A stretch of 64,000 nt of DNA from JAGVSR01 sp964458265 (GTDB lineage: Bacteria > Pseudomonadota > Alphaproteobacteria > Rhizobiales > Hyphomicrobiaceae), in the NCBI GenBank assembly GCA_964458265.1, contig CAYWIF010000010.1:25900-89899 (forward strand), written 5' to 3'. Below are positions 27,633 through 34,348 of this stretch, in pieces. Numbering within the stretch: position 1 is the stretch's first letter; each line of letters starts with the position of its first letter. The notes beneath the pieces are model-generated. The model ran no database searches. It was given only the letters and a program-made list of their open reading frames with translations, and was not told the origin of the DNA. The translations under genes and the position numbers were made by a program.

Positions 27633-28389
27633 CGCAGGCTTCGTAGCGCGGGGGCCGCGCCGCCCGCAATGTGGCTGTTGGCCGGTAACCCAATGACGGG
27701 TGACGAATGGCGAGCTATACAACTTTCGAATGGGGAGTACGGGTCGCCGGTCGGGAGAATTTGAAGTGCTTGCTCCTCGGCAAAGCAGGGGGCAAGACCG
27801 GCGCGCTTGCGATTTCGTTTGTAGAGACTGATGCGACGCACCGGCCTCGCCACGGACGACGGGGGTGGGCCCCCTTTTCGAAGCGTCGGTGCCACCACCC
27901 TGCGCGCATCTCAACACAGGTTGAACGGGGTTCTTACTCCCCCGCCGGCAGCGGTCCCCCAGGCTGACTGACCCAGCTGGCGCTCCGTTCCGCTCCCCTT
28001 CCGCAAACAGGATCCCAGCTCGAGCCTGTTCCCTGCCGAATGCGGTGGGATGCGCGGGAGTGTAGGGGAGCGGTGGGGAGGCGGGGATAAGATTGCGTCG
28101 CTTCTTGTCGCGAGCGTGCGGCAAGTAATGCGGTACCTTTGGAGAATTGCGGTTGGCAGCTCGGCTGACGCGCCGGTTTGGGTGGCGGTCGGCTGGACGC
28201 CATGAGACTTGGTGGGCATTTCGCGATCCGGTATGGTCCCGACCGATAGCCTAGGGGTCGCGTGAACGGTGGCTGAATGGGCCGCTCAAGACCGGTTCAG
28301 GCGTCCCGTGGGACAACTCCGCCATATCCGCGTCACGGGAGCTGGCGACCATGGGTTATCCGAGCACGACCTTCGAGGAGGGCTATCTG
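27633..28389. other. Long intergenic region upstream of uvrA, no convincing gene
   Basis: About 757 bp. Several short frames exist but none has a plausible start, ribosome-binding site and protein-like composition together. The half of the region nearest uvrA should hold its promoter. I searched by eye for GTTC-N7-GTTC or GAAC-N7-GAAC and found none. The region from 27950 to 28120 is purine/pyrimidine-skewed. A GAGGAGGG at 28375-28382 belongs to the next gene. Confidence 0.5.
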
Positions 28390-28989
28390 ATGTCCGAGAG
28401 CACCGTCCCCGCCCGTTCAGGCGGCGACTATGACCGTATGATTTCGTTTTTGAAGAACCTGGCGCTGGTGGTGACGATCGTCGGCGCCGTGCCGACCGCC
28501 ATCACGGCCTATCATGCTTATACATTCGGTGTTCCCTTCAGCCAGGTGCCGCAGCGGCTCGCCCAGTACGACCTCTGGGTGAAGAACATCGACTGCCAGA
28601 TCGAATACAAGGCCCTGGCGACCGCGGAGGGTACGCGCGTCGATGTGGGCGCATGTTCCAAGACGGGCGATATCGCTTTGAAGTTGTCGTCGCCCGACGG
28701 GAAGGCTGCCTATCAGTGGATCGCCTACAACGAATTGCAGAAGCCCGGCGAAGCACCGCAGTCGACGAGCATCATCGATTTGCTGATTTCCTCGGCGCGG
28801 GCGGATGACGCAACCTTGAAGCCCTTCAAAGTCGCGCAGGGGCTGGAAGTCATGTGCCAGGCGATCCAGGGCAAAAGCGTCGTCCGGGTCGTGAAGGAAG
28901 GCGGCAAATGCTTCAAGGAAGTGTTTTCGCCGATCAAGGGCGCCGTTGAAAAGCGCGACGAGGTGGCCTGCTCGACCCCATGCGGTTGA
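28390..28989 (+). CDS. Single-pass membrane protein of unknown function
   Basis: A 199-residue protein starting at ATG 28390, with GAGGAGGG 7 bases upstream. A short cytoplasmic N-terminus precedes one membrane helix (LKNLALVVTIVGAVPTAITAY); the remainder would be periplasmic and contains six cysteines (NIDCQIE, GACSKT, MCQAIQ, KCFKEV and CSTPC at the end), so disulphides are likely. I recognise no family. A strong hairpin between it and the convergent small exported gene (29017-29041) probably ends both transcripts. Confidence 0.74.
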   Translation: MSESTVPARSGGDYDRMISFLKNLALVVTIVGAVPTAITAYHAYTFGVPFSQVPQRLAQYDLWVKNIDCQIEYKALATAEGTRVDVGACSKTGDIALKLSSPDGKAAYQWIAYNELQKPGEAPQSTSIIDLLISSARADDATLKPFKVAQGLEVMCQAIQGKSVVRVVKEGGKCFKEVFSPIKGAVEKRDEVACSTPCG

Positions 28990-29016
28990 AATTCGACTGG
29001 GCTGAGTGACCAACAC

Positions 29017-29041
29017 GGGCGGTGAGGAGACCTCACCGCCC
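29017..29041. terminator. Perfect 11-bp hairpin between convergent genes
   Basis: GGGCGGTGAGG (29017-29027), loop AGA, CCTCACCGCCC (29031-29041). It lies 28 bp after the + strand gene and 30 bp before the stop of the - strand gene at 29071. No run of T follows on either side, so it may end transcription only weakly or with Rho. Confidence 0.6.
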
Positions 29042-29070
29042 GTTCGCTATTCAAACAGGCTTGCCGTAGA

Positions 29071-29358
29071 TCAGGACGCTTCCTTGCCCGATGTCAGGCT
29101 TGTGCCGTTGGTGTCGATGGTGTCGCCGGTTTTTGCCCACCAGGAGAAGTTCCAGGGGCCGGTGACGCCGCAGTGGTTGTCGCATTCGTTCTTGAACGTC
29201 ATCGATTTTCCGGCCGCGATCTTGTGGACGGTTTCCTTGTCGCCCTGATCGAGGCCAACGGAAATTTCCTTATCGGACTTGTTGTTGATGGTGAGGGCGT
29301 GCGCGCCGGTCGTCATCGCGAAGGCCAGAGCCGTGGCTAACATCAAAGGTTTCAGCAT
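29071..29358 (-). CDS. Small exported protein, member A of a tandem paralogous pair
   Basis: A 95-residue protein with a signal peptide (KPLMLATALAFAMTTGAHA) and a mature domain of about 75 residues: LTINNKSDKEISVGLDQGDKE, KIAAGKSMTFKNECDNHCGVTGPWNFSWWAKTGDTIDTNG. The gene at 29716-30003 has the same length and about 60% identical residues in the mature part, including two cysteines and the PWNFSW-AKTGD motif. Domain type unknown; the beta-rich pattern and the cysteine pair suggest a small periplasmic beta-sandwich. Confidence 0.8.
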   Translation of the reverse strand: MLKPLMLATALAFAMTTGAHALTINNKSDKEISVGLDQGDKETVHKIAAGKSMTFKNECDNHCGVTGPWNFSWWAKTGDTIDTNGTSLTSGKEAS

Positions 29359-29653
29359 GATTGATTTCCTTCCTCCTTAGAACTTGGGGACAGGTGGACA
29401 GACCACCGGGCAAAGCGGGATTAGCCGTTCCAAAACCCTTCTGTGGAGGGCGGCACGTTATACCGTTTCGCTTGCAGCGGAACGTCGTTGCTCGTGGTTC
29501 CATTGAAAAGGGTTTGGCGCGTCAACTCGCTATCAAAACGAATTGACCGCCGATACGCAATCAAGCGTATTTTTTCTCTGCTTCTGAATAACGATGTCGA
29601 TGTTCTTTTCGAATTTTTGAAACTTTCTCTACGTGAAAATGCGAATGAGGTTT
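29359..29653. other. AT-richer intergenic region, no gene seen
   Basis: The stretch between the two paralogues is clearly lower in GC than the rest of the window (for example TGAATAACGATGTCGATGTTC and the T-runs near 29570-29580). Short frames are present on both strands but none is protein-like. It contains the promoter of the gene at 29071-29358. Confidence 0.5.
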
Positions 29654-29685
29654 GGCTCTCGTCCATCCCCTTACGGACGAGAGCC
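29654..29685 (-). terminator. Perfect 11-bp hairpin downstream of the second paralogue
   Basis: GGCTCTCGTCC (29654-29664), a 10-base loop, GGACGAGAGCC (29675-29685), beginning 30 bp after the stop of the - strand gene at 29716. It lacks a T-tract on the - strand (AAACCTC follows). It parallels the hairpin placed about 30 bp after the other paralogue. Confidence 0.55.
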
Positions 29686-29715
29686 TAGCTTGGAATTCAT
29701 AGGCAGATAGGAAGA

Positions 29716-30003
29716 TTACTTTTTGGCCGGTGCGCAGGTGAGGCAGGCGCCGTTGGTCTCGATGTTGTCGCCGGTTTTGGCGAACCAGGAAAAGTTCCAA
29801 GGGCCCGTCACGGCGCAACCGTATTTGCACTCGTCCTTGAATGTTGCCGCCTTACCGGCCGCGATCTTGACGACGGTGGATTTCTCCCCTTCGTCGACAG
29901 CTATGGAAATTTCCTTATCGCTTTTGTTGCTGACGGTGAGGGCTTCGGCGGCTGAAACGGATGCGAAGGCGAGGACGATGCCGGCGATCGTTGTTTTGAA
30001 CAT
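29716..30003 (-). CDS. Small exported protein, member B of a tandem paralogous pair
   Basis: A 95-residue protein from ATG 30003 (GGGA six bases before; in-frame ATGs at 30009 and 30015 are alternatives). The signal peptide FKTTIAGIVLAFASVSAAEA precedes LTVSNKSDKEISIAVDEGEKS and DECKYGCAVTGPWNFSWFAKTGDNIETNG, matching its neighbour at 29071-29358. This copy has an extra pair of cysteines near its C-terminus (ACLTCAPAKK), absent from the other. Function unknown; periplasmic. Confidence 0.8.
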   Translation of the reverse strand: MFKTTIAGIVLAFASVSAAEALTVSNKSDKEISIAVDEGEKSTVVKIAAGKAATFKDECKYGCAVTGPWNFSWFAKTGDNIETNGACLTCAPAKK

Positions 30004-30197
30004 AGTCATTCCCATGGGTGCTTGGATGATGGAAGGGCGTGCAGCGCTTAGATCGCGCTGGCCGTTCAGCCGAGCACTCCATAAGCGGGTGGGCAATTCA
30101 GGATTGCCGGTCCGCCAATCATAAGGTTGTGAGATTAGTGCTTGATTTGCCGAAAGTTCCTGGTGTGAGCGTTTTGTTTATGAGCGCCGCAACAGGA

Positions 30198-30569
30198 TCA
30201 GTCCTCGTCGTGGTTGGTGACGGCGACAAACTCGTCGTCGCGCTGACAGCGGCGCTCGTGCATCAGGAAATCGTAATAGCCGCACCGGCCATCACCCGGA
30301 TAGCTGCGGCAGGTCGCAGGGCGCGCGTGGTAGATGGTGCAGCGGCGCTCTGCGGTGTCGAAGAAGCGGCAGATGCGACCGTAGATGCCATCCTTCTTGC
30401 GCCGCATGGTGTACTTGTGGCCGTGCGCCTCTTTGGTGAACTTCGTCTTGGCTTCGTCGTAGGTGAGTCCGTGATGGCGGGCGAGACGCTCCACGTCGCG
30501 TTTGGTGAGGGCAATAACGGGATACGAGCAACAGTACCCCGGACATTTCATGCAATTGTAGAGAGCCAT
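30198..30569 (-). CDS. YkgJ-family cysteine cluster protein
   Basis: A 123-residue protein with the YkgJ pattern of clustered cysteines: CMKCPGYCCSYPVIALTKRDVERLA, then ICRFFDTAERRCTIYHARPATCRSYPG, and CGYYDFLMHERRC at the end. Family members bind a metal or iron-sulphur centre through these residues; the reaction is not established. The start ATG 30569 begins MALYNCMKC; the frame continues further upstream without family likeness. No signal peptide, so it is cytoplasmic. Confidence 0.88.
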   Translation of the reverse strand: MALYNCMKCPGYCCSYPVIALTKRDVERLARHHGLTYDEAKTKFTKEAHGHKYTMRRKKDGIYGRICRFFDTAERRCTIYHARPATCRSYPGDGRCGYYDFLMHERRCQRDDEFVAVTNHDED

Positions 30570-30813
30570 GGCGATCAATAGTCGTCCGTAAGTCGACCCG
30601 ATGATTCGGAGGTCGAGGCGTCTGCGTGCGCGCAGCCGACGTGCCGGGATAGAGGAAGCGGGCCCAGCGTCAAGGCCGTTCAAGCGTGTGGCGGCGCAAT
30701 TGGATAGGTAGTGTAACTGACTTAGTTCAGTTTCTGGTAGTTGTTGCGTTGAAGCGGCAAGACCTATGCTCAAAATCTTAAATAAGCTGCCCGCGTGAAC
30801 TGGGGCAGCAGGA

Positions 30814-30992
30814 ATGCGCAGCAAATCATCGCTCGTTTTTCTGGGTCTTCTGGCGGGGCCGGCACCTGCCGCCGCGGGGACTGGTCGGGGGTCTATATCG
30901 GGATTGGCGTGGGTGCCGGTGCTGCCAACCACGAGTTGTCCCTTGATTACCGTTTCAATTTCGGGGGATCGGAGACGACGCCGCTCAAGTAG
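30814..30992 (+). pseudogene. Decayed outer-membrane beta-barrel (porin/Omp25-like) gene
   Basis: ATG 30814 opens a typical signal peptide (RSKSSLVFLGLLAGPAPAAA). At a run of four G (30876-30879) the frame shifts: the next frame continues with DWSGVYIGIGVGAGAANHE, the standard first strand of alphaproteobacterial surface barrels, and LSLDYRFNFGG, which looks like a final strand, and stops at TAG 30990-30992. A working barrel would need some 200-280 residues, so both a frameshift and a large deletion are apparent. An intact relative is at 52641-53540. A sequencing error could explain the shift but not the shortness. Confidence 0.6.
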
Positions 30993-31016
30993 AACATTCG
31001 CTGTTCAGGCGGGTCA

Positions 31017-31436
31017 TTAACGGGGAGGGCCTTCGCTCTCCCCGATTTCCTGCATCTGGTTGTCGAGGGTATAGAGGGGGAGGTCTTTGACGCCAACGCG
31101 ACAGTAGGCAGCGTAGCTGAGACGGTCGCCCTTGGCGGGATGTGCCCAGCCGCCGGCACCGCAGCGGATATAATCAGCATCCGGCACGAGCGGCCGGCAA
31201 TCGCGCTCGACGAGAAGTTTGGCGGCGCCGGGGTCATCGCCTTCGGTTTCGCGGACCACGAACATTAAGCTGCGGTGATCAATGCAGCCAGCGGCGGGAT
31301 AAGGACTGCCGGCGGGCTGGATGAACCGGTGGCGGGTGCCCAATTGGTGCTGTAGCGATTCTTCCGCGGCGCTCGCGGCAGCGGGGCATACCAGCGATAG
31401 AGCGGCGCCGAGGAGATGTTTTAGAGTTTGTTGCAT
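31017..31436 (-). CDS. Exported protein of unknown function
   Basis: A 139-residue protein from ATG 31436 with a signal peptide (QTLKHLLGAALSLVCPAAASA). The mature part has four cysteines (AAGCIDH, ERDCRPL, IRCGAGG, AYCRVG) and a strongly mixed-charge C-terminal segment. The frame is open to 31535, but the upstream residues do not fit a secreted protein. No family recognised. It converges with the porin remnant and is divergent from the membrane protein at 31536, with 99 bp between. Confidence 0.68.
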   Translation of the reverse strand: MQQTLKHLLGAALSLVCPAAASAAEESLQHQLGTRHRFIQPAGSPYPAAGCIDHRSLMFVVRETEGDDPGAAKLLVERDCRPLVPDADYIRCGAGGWAHPAKGDRLSYAAYCRVGVKDLPLYTLDNQMQEIGESEGPPR

Positions 31437-31535
31437 TGGGGGCCTAGTCGAGCGGAGACGCTTGGTCGAAACGTAGGCGACGACGGATCGGATGACTGCG
31501 GGAATGCCGCTCAATCCGCCGGTTTCGAGGATCAC

Positions 31536-32489
31536 GTGAGTTCAATGCAATTTTCGCATGCAGCGCTGGTCGGTATCGGAGCGTTCTACACGTTTGCCGG
31601 GCTCGTGGGCCTTCGCGCCGCGCATCAGAGCCGGCTGATGGACATTGCCATCGCCAAGATTTCGATGAAAGGGCCGCCTGCCGTGGAGACGGCGCGCGGA
31701 TTGTGGTTGCTCTTCGCGTCGCTGGCTGTGCTGGCGGGTGGGTTGTTCCTGATCCTCAGGCTCGAGTGGGCGGCGGCGGCGTTCGCCGTGTCCGCACTTG
31801 GGCAGGCGATATATCTCCTCGTTCTCGCGCCGTACTATTTCGATCGTGACGATCCGCCGGATGCGAGGGGACGGCAGCAGACGATCAATGCGTTCATTCT
31901 CTATGCGGCCGCGACGCTGTTCGTCCTGTGGGCGTACCGCACGGATAAGCTCATGCCGGCCTACGCGGCGGGTTGGCCCGCCGTTTATGCGGCGCTGGCA
32001 ATCTTGTTTGGAGCCCTGGGCTGGGGTCTGTTCCGGTTTGCCTATCCGCTGGCGAAGGGGCCGTCGGCCTTATTCGGCGGGACGGCGGGCAGCGCTGACA
32101 GCGGCGATATTCCGGACTATTCGCCGGACGACGAGACGGGGCCACCGCTGGCGGAGAGCCGGCGCATTCTGGTCATGTCGGACTACGAGTGCGATCCGCT
32201 ATGGACGCATGATCCGGGTCGCAGCGGGACGATCGCGCCCTGCGATCTGCCGCTGTCGGAGGCGCTGAGGGCGGACTTGGAGGCGTGGGCGCGAAACTAC
32301 GACGGGTCCTTCAATTTCGAGGATCTGAGCAATCCGCATTGGAGCGAGGCGCAGTACGCGGCGCATGACGCGGCGGGTCTGGCACTGGCCCGCCGGTTGA
32401 AGCGGGAATTGCCCGACCGGCAGATTTACGTTTGGCGCACGGGCGATGGGACTTACGGGCACACCGAGGTCCAGGCCGATGACCGCTAG
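31536..32489 (+). CDS. Four-helix membrane protein with C-terminal soluble domain, unknown function
   Basis: A 317-residue protein from GTG 31536, which has GAGG at 31527-31530; ATG 31545 is the alternative. Four to five hydrophobic segments (HAALVGIGAFYTFAGLVGL, LWLLFASLAVLAGGLFLIL, INAFILYAAATLFVLWAY, VYAALAILFGALGWGLF) are followed by a soluble part of about 110 residues with acidic and aromatic residues (RRILVMSDYECDPLWTHDPG ... RQIYVWRTGDGTYGHTEV). I recognise no family with confidence. Confidence 0.75.
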   Translation: MSSMQFSHAALVGIGAFYTFAGLVGLRAAHQSRLMDIAIAKISMKGPPAVETARGLWLLFASLAVLAGGLFLILRLEWAAAAFAVSALGQAIYLLVLAPYYFDRDDPPDARGRQQTINAFILYAAATLFVLWAYRTDKLMPAYAAGWPAVYAALAILFGALGWGLFRFAYPLAKGPSALFGGTAGSADSGDIPDYSPDDETGPPLAESRRILVMSDYECDPLWTHDPGRSGTIAPCDLPLSEALRADLEAWARNYDGSFNFEDLSNPHWSEAQYAAHDAAGLALARRLKRELPDRQIYVWRTGDGTYGHTEVQADDR

Positions 32490-32526
32490 AGGCGGGGTTG
32501 CGGGGAGTTTGCCACTCGGCTAAAGT

Positions 32527-32541
32527 GAACAAAAAAGGAAC
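32527..32541. promoter_or_regulatory. LexA (SOS) box upstream of ssb
   Basis: GAAC-AAAAAAG-GAAC, a perfect match to the alphaproteobacterial LexA box (GTTC-N7-GTTC read on either strand). A further GAAC follows at 32548-32551. The site is about 180 bp before the ssb start codon. In this bacterial group the same box often serves divergent uvrA and ssb; here uvrA is 5 kb away. Confidence 0.75.
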
Positions 32542-32720
32542 ATTCAGGAACGTCGGGCGGGTATATTAAGCCCCGGCGTCAAAGCAGTGGACAAGCAGCC
32601 GGCGGGGTGCGGAGCGGGCGGTCGCGCGGGCTAAGGTCCCTGCAACTCGATTCGACCTGCGGGGTTCAGGGCAACATGCCCGGCAGCCTCCCGGGCAGTG
32701 ATGCAGAAAAGGAGTACGAC

Positions 32721-33239
32721 ATGGCCGGATCGGTCAACAAAGTGATCCTCGTCGGGAACGTGGGCAAGGACCCCGAAATCCGCCGGACGCAGGACGGCCG
32801 TTCAATCGCGAACCTATCGCTGGCGACGAGCGAAAGCTGGCGTGACAAGGCGACCGGCGAGCGCAAGGAAAAGACGGAATGGCACCGGGTCGTCGTGTTC
32901 AACGACAACCTGTGCAAGGTCGTCGAGCAGTACGTGCGCAAGGGCTCGAAGCTCTACGTCGAAGGGCAGCTCCAAACGCGCAAGTGGACCGACCAGTCGG
33001 GCGCGGAGAAGTATTCGACCGAAGTGGTGCTGCAGGGGTTCGGCGGCACGCTCACCATGCTCGACGGGGCGCGCGGTGCGACCGGCGGGATGGGCGAGAG
33101 TTCGCAGGTCGAGTACGGCGGGGACGCCGGTTACGGTTCGGGATCTTCGGGCGGGTATGACAGCGCGCCGAAGCGGTCAGGCGGCGGTTCGAAGGGCAAG
33201 TCGTTCGACAAGGCGCTCGACGACGAGATCCCGTTCTGA
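32721..33239 (+). CDS. ssb: Single-stranded DNA-binding protein
   Basis: A 172-residue SSB from ATG 32721, with AAAGGAG at 32708-32714. The OB fold is complete (SVNKVILVGNVGKDPEIR, WHRVVVFNDNLCKVVEQYVRKGSKLYVEGQLQTRKW), followed by a glycine/serine-rich linker and the acidic C-terminal tip DDEIPF that recruits replication and repair partners. It coats single-stranded DNA in replication, recombination and repair. A LexA box upstream and a clear terminator at 33266-33299 mark it as a single-gene SOS unit. Confidence 0.97.
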   Translation: MAGSVNKVILVGNVGKDPEIRRTQDGRSIANLSLATSESWRDKATGERKEKTEWHRVVVFNDNLCKVVEQYVRKGSKLYVEGQLQTRKWTDQSGAEKYSTEVVLQGFGGTLTMLDGARGATGGMGESSQVEYGGDAGYGSGSSGGYDSAPKRSGGGSKGKSFDKALDDEIPF

Positions 33240-33265
33240 GTTCGAAGTTGGCGCTCAAAGCAAGA

Positions 33266-33299
33266 GCCCCGCTGCGAAGATGCAGCGGGGCCTTTTTTT
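33266..33299 (+). terminator. Rho-independent terminator of ssb
   Basis: GCCCCGCTGC (33266-33275), loop GAAGAT, GCAGCGGGGC (33282-33291), then a run of seven T at 33293-33299. It begins 26 bp after the ssb stop codon. Confidence 0.93.
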
Positions 33300-33340
33300 C
33301 GTTGCGATTGGGGGTCTGACCCCAAACTTGCTTCGCCCGA

Positions 33341-34006
33341 TCAGGGTGTGGCGGGTGCCGGGGCGGGCGTTTCAGGCGCGGGAGCCGGGTCAGGCTGAGC
33401 GGCTTCCTTGGCGGCATCGACGGCGCCGCCGACCGCTTCCTTTGCCTTTTCATAGGCGGGGGTCGCGGCTTCCTTGGCCTTCTCGTAGGCTTCGGCGGCC
33501 TTCTGCTTAGCCTCTTCCAGCGCAGGCTTGGCCTTTTCGACAGCGTCGCTCGTCGTGGCCGACGTCTTGTCCTTCAGCTCGATCGCCTTTTCCTTGGCGC
33601 GGTCCCAGAGCGATTTCTTCGGCTGAGCGCGCTCGTAGGCCGGCGCCGCATCAAGTGCGTCCTTTGTTGCCTCCGGCAAAGTGACGGACAGCGCGCCGGC
33701 CGCGTCGTCGAACTTCAGGGCGGACAGCTGCACGCCGATTTTCTTTTCGGCCATGCCGAGGAAGCCGCCCGTGCCCATGACGATGCCGACGACCGTGTTG
33801 CCGTCGGTGATGATGAGATCTTCGATGTCGCCGATGATCTTGCCATCCGGACCTTTGACCTTGACCCCGATGAGGTGGTCCTTGGCGAGATACTCATTCG
33901 GCGTCTGGGTGTTGATGAACACCGATCCTTCCGGCGCGGCGGATTGCGCGAGTGCGGCCGTCGCAGCGAGGGCGAATGCGGCGGCGCCGCAGATGAACTT
34001 TTTCAT
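33341..34006 (-). CDS. Exported PRC-barrel domain protein with Lys/Ala-rich helical tail
   Basis: A 221-residue protein from ATG 34006. Signal peptide (KKFICGAAAFALAATAALAQ), then a PRC-barrel domain (LIGVKVKGPDGKIIGDIEDLIITDGNTVVGIVMGTGGFLG), then a long amphipathic helix made of repeated EKAKEAA-type units (YEKAKEAATPAYEKAKEAVG), ending in a Pro/Ala tail. The helical repeats recall LEA-like stress proteins or envelope linkers. PRC-barrel proteins of this exported type are common in Hyphomicrobiales and their role is not settled. Confidence 0.85.
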   Translation of the reverse strand: MKKFICGAAAFALAATAALAQSAAPEGSVFINTQTPNEYLAKDHLIGVKVKGPDGKIIGDIEDLIITDGNTVVGIVMGTGGFLGMAEKKIGVQLSALKFDDAAGALSVTLPEATKDALDAAPAYERAQPKKSLWDRAKEKAIELKDKTSATTSDAVEKAKPALEEAKQKAAEAYEKAKEAATPAYEKAKEAVGGAVDAAKEAAQPDPAPAPETPAPAPATP

Positions 34007-34348
34007 GAGTGCGATACCCCTAGAATGATGGCCGTTCTTCCATCGAACGAACGGCGTCGCGACGCGGGCTTTGAGCCTATTTGGACGCTTCGGCGATGGG
34101 CGTGCTGATAGGGCGGGACTGTGGCCGGAGCAAGTCACCATTTGAGAGCTGAATATATTCCTCAGGTGATGGTAGTTAAGTGGCTGTAATTTCGTGCGAT
34201 CCACGCGTTTTGCGTACATGGGGAGAACCCGGCTGCGCGGCATCGGGCACGGTTGCCCGGCGGGTCGGGGCGGGCTAGACAACCGTCACATTCGATGACG
34301 CTCGCGCGGGTCCGCAATCGGACTTTCGCCGAGCCTTGAGGACAGCCC
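34007..34348. promoter_or_regulatory. Divergent region between the PRC-barrel gene and gyrA
   Basis: 342 bp without a convincing gene; it should carry promoters in both directions. A short palindrome CGTCA-N7-TGACG lies about 60 bp before the gyrA start. GAGGA at about 34337-34341 is the gyrA ribosome-binding site. Confidence 0.45.

Noticed and set aside
27633..28389. Small genes in the gap upstream of uvrA, and an extended UvrA N-terminus to 28124
   Set aside because: Frames lack ribosome-binding sites and protein-like composition; the extension has no similarity to UvrA, whose normal start is at 27632.
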